A stretch of 6,258 nucleotides of DNA from positions 1-6,258 of the forward strand of contig MHHA01000036.1 of the NCBI GenBank assembly GCA_001805845.1. Direction: 5' to 3'. Below the pieces are notes generated by a model. It searched no databases and was not told the DNA's origin. It saw only the letters and a program-made list of their open reading frames with translations. Position 1 is the first letter of the stretch, and each line of letters starts with the position of its first letter. Positions 1 through 5,033 of this stretch are shown here, piece after piece. The DNA comes from Omnitrophica WOR_2 bacterium RIFCSPLOWO2_12_FULL_46_30. Its GTDB lineage: Bacteria > Omnitrophota > Gorgyraeia > Gygaellales > UBA12090. The translations under genes and the position numbers were made by a program.

Positions 1-599
1 CCGCCTAATTTCTGAAATTTCTTCGGGTCCTTCAAAAATTCAATAACCTCCTGCAATTCCTCCTTCGCCTCATCTACGCCGGCGACATCGTTAAAGGTTA
101 TTTTCTGGCGCGCGGCTTCGTCCGTTGCCTTTGACTTGATTTTGCCAAAACCCAAAATCCGGTTTCCCAGCTGCTCGCCCCGCGAGGCCATCAGCCACCA
201 GAAAAAAATCAAAAGCAAAACCGGGCCTAATGAAAACAACAGCGATAAGAAGAGCGGCTGCGGCTTCACCTCAAATTGAGCCACGTTCTCACGCAGGAGA
301 GGAATTAGGTCCTTATCGTTCTCGGGTATCACCACAAAGAAATGGCTTCCGTCTTTAAATTGTCCCTCCAGGCGGCTGTCTATTTTAGCCGCATAAACAA
401 TATCTCCCCGGGAAGGATTTTCTTTTAACAGCCGATAGAACTCTCCGTATTTTAATTCTTTAACCGGAAAATAAACACTCGTATATCTTATAAGGAAGAA
501 AATCCCCAGGATAATAAGCAGCAACAATATGTTCGGGCGCTTTGCCGGAACCTTATTCATTTTCATTTTTGTTCTAAGCTTTGGCAGTTTTCCGTTCAT
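1..599 (-). CDS. ftsH: ATP-dependent zinc metalloprotease FtsH, N-terminal part (cut by window edge)
   Basis: FtsH is a hexameric membrane-anchored AAA+ protease that degrades misfolded membrane proteins and some soluble regulators. Only the first 199 codons are in the window; the gene continues past the left edge. By my translation there is a basic N-terminus, a first membrane segment at about residues 22-38 (PNILLLLIILGIFFLI), an extracytoplasmic domain at about 40-113, a second membrane segment at about 115-137 (ending FFWWLM), and a linker. The conserved entry to the AAA domain follows at about 167-199, with ITFNDVAGVDEAKEEL and EFLKDPKKFQKLG. The Walker motifs and the HExxH zinc site lie outside the window. 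I chose ATG 599-597 because AAGGA stands about 9 nt upstream; an earlier ATG at 604 reads straight into a stop, and internal ATGs at codons 12 and 14 lack a ribosome site. It starts 33 bp after tilS, a common bacterial pairing, so the two are probably co-transcribed. The family assignment is firm. Confidence 0.95.
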   Translation of the reverse strand, partial: MNGKLPKLRTKMKMNKVPAKRPNILLLLIILGIFFLIRYTSVYFPVKELKYGEFYRLLKENPSRGDIVYAAKIDSRLEGQFKDGSHFFVVIPENDKDLIPLLRENVAQFEVKPQPLFLSLLFSLGPVLLLIFFWWLMASRGEQLGNRILGFGKIKSKATDEAARQKITFNDVAGVDEAKEELQEVIEFLKDPKKFQKLG

Positions 600-632
600 T
601 GCATTGTTTCCTTTCTTTAACCTCAAAAATTA

Positions 633-1688
633 TTATAAAGCCAAAAGGGGATAAAAGCAAGCCCCTTTTCGCTCAAAGCTAAGGTATTGAGGATTTTTAA
701 TCACGGAGATTGATGAAGGTAAATCCACAATTGCGCCGCAGGGGCGGCTGTCCATTAAATCCCTTACCTCCTTGATATGCTGATAGGTTAGCCTTCTGGT
801 GTCTCCTTTAAGCTCGGTATAGGCAAGCCGTAAAACTATATTCTGGAGCGCCGGATGTAATTTCAGGAATTTGACCATTGATAATTTTACTTTACCTCTT
901 CCTCTCCTTAATTTAGCGAATGCCTTTTGGCTATTCTCTAACAAGTAATCGTAGTCGGCGGCAATATTCTGCGCCGTATTGGCTAATACCTGTTTGATAT
1001 TCGGATTATACCTTTTTAATTCCGCAAGAAGCTTATGGCGGACGCGGTTTCTGAAATATATTTCCTCTGAATTAGTGGAGTCAATCCTGGGTTTAATCTT
1101 TTTTGCTTTTAGAAAATTCTCAATTTCCCTGCGGGGTATCTCAATCAGCGGCCGGATGATTATAAAATTATTGATTTTTCTTTTCGGCAAGATTCCTGAC
1201 AATCCCAGAAGGCCGCTGCCGCGGATAATGCGCATGAGCACAGTTTCTGCCTGGTCATCAGAATTATGCCCCAGGGCAATCTTATGGGCTTTATTTTTTC
1301 TTGCCACAGCAAACAAAAATTCAAGCCGCGCCTTGCGGGCTGTTTCCTCCGGAGAGCCGCCCTGCTTAAGTCCTGCCACATTTATCTTGCGCATTGTAAC
1401 CGGTATATTTAATTTTTGAGCTAACTTTACCACGAATTCGGCATCTCCCTGAGATTCCCGGCCTCTTAACATATGATTTAAATGAGCTATGCGCAAGGTA
1501 AGATTCCATTCTTTTTGCAGAGCTTTCAAAACATAAAGCAGCGCCAGCGAATCCGGGCCCCCGGAAACCCCTACGATAATCTTCTCTGGCTTATGGCTGC
1601 GGCTAGCGGAAGCCGCACCATTGCCCTCTGGCTTATCGATCAGCTTATACTGTTTTATTGTTTGTCTTACTTTGTCTATCAGGGACAT
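633..1688 (-). CDS. tilS: tRNA(Ile)-lysidine synthetase TilS, short form
   Basis: TilS is a cytoplasmic ATP-dependent enzyme that attaches lysine to C34 of tRNA-Ile(CAU), so that the tRNA reads AUA as isoleucine. The N-terminal PP-loop ATPase is clear: IIVGVSGGPDS at residues 37-47, and the TilS signature HNSDDQAET at 141-149 followed by LMRIIRGSGLLGLSG. The third conserved block, DSTN..EIYFRNRVRHKLL, is at about 203-221. The protein is 351 aa, shorter than the E. coli enzyme (about 430 aa), and seems to lack much of the C-terminal tRNA-binding region; short forms are known, for example in Aquifex. Residues 20-36, between the first helix and the PP-loop, look like a low-complexity insertion of about 10 residues (GNGAASASRSHK). 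The ATG start places a typical first helix (LIDKVRQTIKQYKLI) before the PP-loop, but I see no Shine-Dalgarno sequence. It lies 34 bp after the lipoprotein gene and 33 bp before ftsH. Confidence 0.95.
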   Translation of the reverse strand: MSLIDKVRQTIKQYKLIDKPEGNGAASASRSHKPEKIIVGVSGGPDSLALLYVLKALQKEWNLTLRIAHLNHMLRGRESQGDAEFVVKLAQKLNIPVTMRKINVAGLKQGGSPEETARKARLEFLFAVARKNKAHKIALGHNSDDQAETVLMRIIRGSGLLGLSGILPKRKINNFIIIRPLIEIPRREIENFLKAKKIKPRIDSTNSEEIYFRNRVRHKLLAELKRYNPNIKQVLANTAQNIAADYDYLLENSQKAFAKLRRGRGKVKLSMVKFLKLHPALQNIVLRLAYTELKGDTRRLTYQHIKEVRDLMDSRPCGAIVDLPSSISVIKNPQYLSFERKGACFYPLLAL

Positions 1689-1722
1689 TTGATGTTAGTA
1701 TAACCGGCAGGCGCCGCTTATT

Positions 1723-2220
1723 TTAGGGAGGGAGCTGTTTTTCTTTTTCCAAATCCTGTGCGATGAATTCCCTTAATTCACTCTTAAGCTTATTTATTCT
1801 TTCTTCTTCCCTTGCCTTTTGCCGGGCATCTAAATCGTCAATCTTCTTGCGGTATGCCTCATTATGCTCATACCTGTATTCTGAAACGATATGAAAAGGC
1901 ATCTTAATAGTATTGGCGAATATGCTCCAGATAATCTTCGGAAAATGCCCGACGTACCTTTGAAAATAGTTTTCAATCTGGCCCATCTCAATGTAATATT
2001 TTTCAACCGTATCGTTTCTCCGTTCCAATCTCGCCCTGGCTAGCTTAAAGTCCTGCGGCGCCTTATTATCTAAATCCACCGTATATTCCGGTATTACATA
2101 GCCAAAACGCGCCGCCACATAACCGCCTTCTTCTGGCGACTTCTGAAAGCGATGCACCGTGCAGCCGGAAAATAAAAGAAGAAATAAGAATAATAAGGGT
2201 ATCCTTTTCATTATGATCAT
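1723..2220 (-). CDS. predicted small lipoprotein of unknown family, coiled-coil C-terminus
   Basis: I do not recognise the family. The 165-aa product begins with a short basic segment (MKR), a hydrophobic stretch rich in Leu and Phe (residues 7-17), and LFSGC with Cys20. This looks like a type II lipoprotein signal, although Phe at -3 is less usual than Leu, so export and lipid anchoring are inferred. The middle is mixed and aromatic (RFGYVIPEYTVDL, YYIEMGQIENYFQRY); around residues 93-112 there is a moderately hydrophobic patch (FPKIIWSIFANTIKMPFHIV). Residues from about 120 to 162 are highly charged (RKKIDDLDARQKAREEERI and onward) and probably form a helix or coiled coil. The first ATG (2220) is only 9 nt past the tRNA 3' end; ATG at codon 4 (2211) is an equally plausible start, giving a shorter n-region. 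Neither has a Shine-Dalgarno sequence. The gene is downstream of the tRNA and upstream of tilS. A structural envelope role is possible but unproven. Confidence 0.7.
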   Translation of the reverse strand: MIIMKRIPLLFLFLLLFSGCTVHRFQKSPEEGGYVAARFGYVIPEYTVDLDNKAPQDFKLARARLERRNDTVEKYYIEMGQIENYFQRYVGHFPKIIWSIFANTIKMPFHIVSEYRYEHNEAYRKKIDDLDARQKAREEERINKLKSELREFIAQDLEKEKQLPP

Positions 2221-2229
2221 CTGGGTTAG

Positions 2230-2303
2230 TGGCGGCGGCTGGATTTAAACCAGCGACATATCGGGTATGAGCCGACTACTCTATCAGGCTGAGTTACGCC
2301 GCC
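2230..2303 (-). tRNA. tRNA-Met (CAT anticodon), elongator type, CCA not encoded
   Basis: The minus strand folds into a complete 74-nt cloverleaf: acceptor GGCGGCG/CGCCGCC, D-stem ACTC/GAGT, anticodon stem GTCGG/CCGAT (one G-U pair), anticodon loop CTCATAC with anticodon CAT, five-base variable loop ATGTC, T-stem GCTGG/CCAGC, T-loop TTTAAAT, discriminator A. CTAACC follows, so CCA must be added after transcription. A paired G1-C72 argues against initiator tRNA. G4-C69 and G5-C68, the opposite of the C4-G69/C5-G68 pairs TilS favours in E. coli tRNA-Ile2, together with the ATACCCG around the anticodon, which resembles Bacillus elongator tRNA-Met, favour Met over Ile(CAT). Position 56 is T and position 19, aligned to the common AGCCTGGTA loop, is A, so the usual G19-C56 elbow pair appears to be replaced by A-U. 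It lies downstream of acsE and just before the lipoprotein gene. Confidence 0.9.
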
Positions 2304-2313
2304 AAAATTTATT
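2265..2313. repeat. 49-bp exact direct repeat, copy B (upstream flank plus 5' half of the intact tRNA)
   Basis: Second copy of the repeat at 2424-2472, with no mismatch over 49 bp. Here it runs from the anticodon loop of the intact tRNA to 10 nt upstream of its 5' end. The flank again reads AATAAATTTT on the minus strand, although no gene ends here, so a few bases of the acsE 3' end appear to have been copied along with the tRNA. The two copies enclose 110 bp (2314-2423). Confidence 0.95.
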
Positions 2314-2341
2314 AACAAATGCTTATTAATGATTACGTAGG

Positions 2342-2364
2342 TCCTCGCACCTGCGCTGCGAGGA
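2342..2364 (-). other. second hairpin, 8-bp stem, abutting the long palindrome
   Basis: On the minus strand TCCTCGCA (2364-2357) pairs perfectly with TGCGAGGA (2349-2342) around a 7-nt loop GCGCAGG. It touches the 59-nt hairpin with no spacer, so the two form one 82-nt unit. No run of T follows (the next bases are CCTACGTAATC), so termination is unlikely. The rest of the spacer, 2341-2314, is AT-rich. It holds only a weak ATTAA/TTAAT inverted repeat and no convincing promoter for the tRNA. Confidence 0.65.
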
Positions 2365-2423
2365 TTAAATTCGGCCAGACAACTTATGTTCGCTATCGCT
2401 CCATAAGTTGTGGCCTCATTTAA
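2365..2423 (-). other. 59-nt near-palindrome, long imperfect hairpin, candidate structured RNA or palindromic element
   Basis: Read on the minus strand, three stems stack: TTAAAT/ATTTAA (6 bp, 2423-2418 with 2370-2365), GGCC/GGCC (4 bp), and ACAACTTATG/CATAAGTTGT (10 bp, 2411-2402 with 2388-2379). The first two are separated by a symmetric GA/GA internal loop, a classic tandem sheared G·A arrangement. A 2-nt bulge (CT) on one side separates the second and third. The apical loop GAGCGATAGCGAA can form two more pairs around GATA. The hairpin starts at the base directly after the truncated tRNA and ends directly before the next hairpin. It has no T-tract, so it is not a normal intrinsic terminator. 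A REP/MITE-like palindromic unit or an RNA processing barrier are the alternatives. Confidence 0.75.
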
Positions 2424-2462
2424 GTATGAGCCGACTACTCTATCAGGCTGAGTTACGCCGCC
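2424..2462 (-). pseudogene. truncated tRNA-Met: exact copy of the 5' half only
   Basis: These 39 nt are identical to the first 39 nt of the complete tRNA at 2230-2303: acceptor 5' strand, D arm, 5' anticodon stem and the whole anticodon loop CTCATAC. Identity stops exactly after the last loop base. The 3' anticodon stem, variable loop, T arm and 3' acceptor strand are missing and replaced by an unrelated palindrome. It begins 5 nt after the acsE stop codon. It cannot form a tRNA alone. In a shared transcript its acceptor and anticodon strands could pair with the 3' half of the complete copy just as well as that copy's own 5' half. Confidence 0.9.
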
Positions 2463-2472
2463 AAAATTTATT
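2424..2472. repeat. 49-bp exact direct repeat, copy A (acsE stop codon plus tRNA 5' half)
   Basis: Exact direct repeat of 2265-2313, offset 159 bp. It contains the tRNA 5' half (39 nt) plus 10 nt of upstream flank (AATAAATTTT on the minus strand). In this copy the flank includes the acsE stop codon TAA at 2470-2468. Identity ends on both sides: the base after the anticodon loop differs (A at 2423 against G at 2264, plus strand), as does the base outside the flank (T at 2473 against A at 2314). Confidence 0.95.
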
Positions 2473-3256
2473 TCTTGCGATAGGCGTCTAAGAATGAATC
2501 GCAGTAAATCTGTTTATTTAAAATCAAATCCGAAGTTATGGCGCTGTCAACCAGCTCTTTGTCAAGCGGATCAAGTATTGCCGCATCTAATCCGCAGGCA
2601 ACCGCCATAATCAGGAACGTCCGGTTTACCAGCCCGCGCTGCCCTGTGCCCTGAGAAACATTGCTTAAGCCCACTACGGTCTTAGGAGGCGGCTCAGAGA
2701 TTATCTTGAACTCGCGCAGCGATTCTAGAATGTCCTTCATCTGGGCCTGGGCAACGTTAACCGGCATAACAATAGGGTCTAAGTAAAGGTCTTCTATGGG
2801 CAGGCCTTTTTCCTGGGCTGAAGCCACAATAGTCGCGGCTAATTCTAAGCGCTGGTCCTTATTCTGGGGGATGCCTTTTTTGCTGATGGTAAGGCCGATA
2901 AGTTTAGCATTATATTTTATGGCTAAGGGAACTAAAATCTCAAGCTTTTCCTCATCGGCGGTTGTGGAATTGATTATCGCTCTATTCTTTGAGGCCTTAA
3001 GCCCTGCCTCTATTACCTGCGGCCTGCTGGAATCAATGGCCAATGGCCTATCCGTTACTTCTTGAATAATCTGGACTAACCATTGAATGTCGTTTAGCGG
3101 ATCTTTTGAAGCCGGGCCGCAATTCACGTCTAAAGCATCAGAGCCCGCCTTTATCTGCTCAAGCGCCTTCTTCTGGATAACGGTTTTATCTTTGGCCTGA
3201 ATGCTCTTTCCGATATCTTTATACATTCCATTAATTAATTCGCCGATGATAAACAT
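2468..3256 (-). CDS. acsE: methyltetrahydrofolate:corrinoid/iron-sulfur protein methyltransferase AcsE
   Basis: AcsE (MeTr) is a cytoplasmic TIM-barrel enzyme that transfers the N5-methyl group of methyl-tetrahydrofolate to Co(I) of the corrinoid iron-sulfur protein, joining the methyl branch of the Wood-Ljungdahl pathway to acetyl-CoA synthesis. The 262-aa length equals the Moorella enzyme as I remember it, and the pterin-binding residues fall at the same numbers: Asp75 (AIDSS), Asn96 (IINSTTADEEK), Asp160 (YLDPIVMP) and Asn199 (VGLSNVSQ). Other conserved blocks are IGELINGM at 4-11, DALDVNCGP at 40-48 and NRTFLIMAVACGLDAAI near the C-terminus. The start ATG has AGAGG 9 nt upstream and lies 24 bp after acsD, so the genes are one operon. 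The TAA stop lies inside the 49-bp direct repeat, and the truncated tRNA begins 5 nt later. No key residue is missing; the assignment is firm. Confidence 0.97.
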   Translation of the reverse strand: MFIIGELINGMYKDIGKSIQAKDKTVIQKKALEQIKAGSDALDVNCGPASKDPLNDIQWLVQIIQEVTDRPLAIDSSRPQVIEAGLKASKNRAIINSTTADEEKLEILVPLAIKYNAKLIGLTISKKGIPQNKDQRLELAATIVASAQEKGLPIEDLYLDPIVMPVNVAQAQMKDILESLREFKIISEPPPKTVVGLSNVSQGTGQRGLVNRTFLIMAVACGLDAAILDPLDKELVDSAITSDLILNKQIYCDSFLDAYRKK

Positions 3257-3280
3257 ATATATGCACCTCTTTCTGTTATT

Positions 3281-4246
3281 TTAGACAACCATCAATTCAT
3301 CAATGTGCCTTCTCGCGATTTCCGCGCTTTTAGGGTGGCGCATCACCAGAATATCCGCGCCTGCCTGCAGGAAGGTAGTTGCGGTTAAGGCCTCCCAGAT
3401 GATACCCCGCTCTAACTGCGAGCCCCAGGCAGGAAATTCCTCAGTCAATGCCTTTGCCTCTTTTGCCCGCCAGGCCTCCAATCCCACAAAACAGATAAAA
3501 GGCATTGCCAGCATTTTATCCCCGCATAAGGCCGCCAGGCGTGCCCGCTCCATAATGGAATAGGCATATTCCAGCCCGTAACCAAGAGCGCCCACCGTAG
3601 GATTAATTACGATACGCTCAAGCGGTAAGGCCATATCGCTGATAAGGATATTAAGCTGTTTGGCGATATTAATGTCAATCGGCGATTGGGCAATGATATT
3701 ATGGCCGTCGGCAATGACGCTGGCAGTTAAGGTCTTATAATTTTCCTGGGCCGCCTCGCCGATTAAGATGCGTTCGCCTTTTGCCGCTTCAGCGCAGCGA
3801 GGCAGAACCTCATTATCGCGCCTATCCTCGCCGCAGCCAACCACAATCAAAGGAATAGTAGTTGCCCTTAAAACATCCTTGACTGTCTTTACCAATTCAT
3901 CAACCGGCCTATTCTGGGCATCAGGATGCGCGCCGGCCAAGCGCAGACAGATTAAATCCGCCTTAAATTCCTTCTCGCACTTTAGGGCCCAGTCAGCCGG
4001 GCTTTTGAGCACGCTGCCTATTGCCTGCTTGAGGCTCCCGGGCCAGTCATCCGGCTCAAGATCAAATATCTCCATTGCGATAACCGGGCGGTTGGGGATT
4101 TTTCCTTCAGCAAATAAAAAAGGCAGCCCCTCTTCTCCGGCGCATTTGACCACCGATGCCCGGCTCCCGCCTTCTTCTTTCGTTGCGCCGATAACCACCG
4201 TAGCTACCGCGTTTGACCATTTTTCTTTTACCAATTCTAGAGCCAT
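3281..4246 (-). CDS. acsD: corrinoid iron-sulfur protein small subunit AcsD (acetyl-CoA synthase delta subunit)
   Basis: AcsD is the small subunit of the corrinoid iron-sulfur protein. With AcsC it carries the cobamide that accepts the methyl group from AcsE and hands it to acetyl-CoA synthase. The 321-aa protein spans the whole family: VVIGATKEEGGSRA at about residues 17-30, NRPVIAMEIFD at 52-62, ADLICLRLAGAHPDAQN in the barrel, and IPLIVVGCGEDRRDNEVLP. ENYKTLTA, AQSPIDINIAKQLNIL, GALGYGLEYAYSIMERARLA and the C-terminal ADILVMRHPKS follow. These closely resemble the Moorella subunit as I recall it. A strong ribosome site (GGAGG, 5 nt before ATG) fixes the start. It lies 34 bp after cooC and 24 bp before acsE. 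The partner acsC is not in the window. The archaeal homologue is CdhD, but the context (AcsE, RACo) is bacterial. Confidence 0.96.
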   Translation of the reverse strand: MALELVKEKWSNAVATVVIGATKEEGGSRASVVKCAGEEGLPFLFAEGKIPNRPVIAMEIFDLEPDDWPGSLKQAIGSVLKSPADWALKCEKEFKADLICLRLAGAHPDAQNRPVDELVKTVKDVLRATTIPLIVVGCGEDRRDNEVLPRCAEAAKGERILIGEAAQENYKTLTASVIADGHNIIAQSPIDINIAKQLNILISDMALPLERIVINPTVGALGYGLEYAYSIMERARLAALCGDKMLAMPFICFVGLEAWRAKEAKALTEEFPAWGSQLERGIIWEALTATTFLQAGADILVMRHPKSAEIARRHIDELMVV

Positions 4247-4280
4247 CTATTCCTCCCGCCCCGGCTTTTTCCTGCGTATT

Positions 4281-5033
4281 TTAATTCGCCGGCAAAATTT
4301 CATCCAATACCTTCTTTACTTCTAAATAGGCCTTTGATGAATCATCAAGCGAGGTTATGGGTTTTCCCCGGCGGCTTAAATTCAGCAGCTCTTCATCTTC
4401 GGCAATGACGCTGAATATCCCAAGGCCTAAGTCCTTTATCTTATCTTTTAGCAAAATTTCATTGGTGCGATTGAGGACTAAAGATACCTCCTTGATATCA
4501 AATTCCAATTCCTTTACCAGATCGGCAATCCTCTTTGCCGCCCGCAATCCGGCCTCGCTGGCATCAGAGACCAATAAGAGCCGGTCAGCCCGGCGCATCG
4601 TCCGGCGCGAGAGATGCTCAAAACCCGCCTCGTTATCAATCACAATGTAACTATAATCATCGGCTAACTTTTTGATCAGAGTGCGCAAGAGGTTATTCAC
4701 ATAGCAATAGCACCCGGGGCCCTCGGGCCTGCCCATAGTCAATATGTCAAATCCCTTTTCCTCTAAGATACTGGTCTGGATGCGAAAATCAATATAGGCG
4801 TCCTTGGTCATTCCCACCGGGATACCCGAAAGATTCTTAGCTACGGAATCAACAATGCCGCCGATATCCTCCTTAACCTTCAGGCCCAGGGCCTCGGCTA
4901 AATTACTATTCGGGTCGGCGTCTATTCCCAGGACCGCTCCCTGATTGCGCTTGGTTAACAAGCTAATCAAAAGCGAGGCCAGGGTTGTCTTTCCTGTTCC
5001 GCCTTTTCCGGCGACTGCAATGACAAAACTCAT
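4281..5033 (-). CDS. cooC: CooC/AcsF-type nickel-insertion ATPase for CO dehydrogenase/acetyl-CoA synthase
   Basis: This 250-aa MinD/SIMIBI-class ATPase matures the nickel sites of CO dehydrogenase or acetyl-CoA synthase. The deviant P-loop is AVAGKGGTGKTT at residues 6-17, with the signature lysine at 10 and the Walker A lysine at 15. Further blocks are GIDADPNSNLAEALG at 36-50, a CxC motif in GPGCYCYVNNLLR (Cys108, Cys110), which in CooC proteins binds nickel or zinc at the dimer interface, YIVIDNEAGFEHLSRR (switch/Walker B region), and LLLVSDASEAGLRAAKRI. The ATG overlaps the stop of the upstream activator gene as ATGA, and I see no Shine-Dalgarno site, so translation is probably coupled. 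Its place between the activator and acsD suggests the AcsF variant that serves acetyl-CoA synthase, but sequence alone does not separate AcsF from CooC here, so the symbol is generic. Confidence 0.92.
   Translation of the reverse strand: MSFVIAVAGKGGTGKTTLASLLISLLTKRNQGAVLGIDADPNSNLAEALGLKVKEDIGGIVDSVAKNLSGIPVGMTKDAYIDFRIQTSILEEKGFDILTMGRPEGPGCYCYVNNLLRTLIKKLADDYSYIVIDNEAGFEHLSRRTMRRADRLLLVSDASEAGLRAAKRIADLVKELEFDIKEVSLVLNRTNEILLKDKIKDLGLGIFSVIAEDEELLNLSRRGKPITSLDDSSKAYLEVKKVLDEILPAN

Noticed and set aside
1697..1722. GC-rich inverted repeat between the lipoprotein gene and tilS as a terminator
   Set aside because: Only about four base pairs (CGGC/GCCG) form and no T-tract follows on the minus strand.
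2230..2303. tRNA-Ile(CAT), the substrate of the nearby TilS
   Set aside because: The anticodon fits, but G4-C69 and G5-C68 do not match the C4-G69/C5-G68 pairs recognised by E. coli TilS, and the sequence resembles elongator tRNA-Met more. Identity is not fully proven without the full tRNA set.
2339..2364. H-type pseudoknot between loop AGG and downstream CCT
   Set aside because: The three loop bases directly abut the stem and the partner directly follows it, leaving no connecting loops to cross an 8-bp helix.
2365..2423. Rho-independent terminator of the acs operon
   Set aside because: The stem is strong, but neither the main hairpin nor the next one is followed by a T-tract on either strand.
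2418..2424. TTAAAT after the tRNA fragment as a remnant of the T-loop (TTTAAAT), implying an internal deletion
   Set aside because: Only six bases match and the sequence diverges at once on the far side; TTAAAT is better explained as the outer arm of the palindrome.
2230..2462. Group I or archaeal-type intron in a tRNA
   Set aside because: The complete tRNA is intact by itself and the first copy lacks any unique 3' exon. The insert (about 110 bp) is too short for a group I intron and lacks its core, and there is no bulge-helix-bulge at the junctions.
2424..2462. A second functional tRNA gene
   Set aside because: It lacks the 3' anticodon strand, T arm and 3' acceptor strand; no alternative pairing partners follow it directly.
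3768..4325. Plus-strand open frame of 185 codons opposite acsD
   Set aside because: It lies antisense to a clear acsD gene, its predicted protein matches nothing I recognise, and it has no credible ribosome site; the same applies to the other plus-strand frames.
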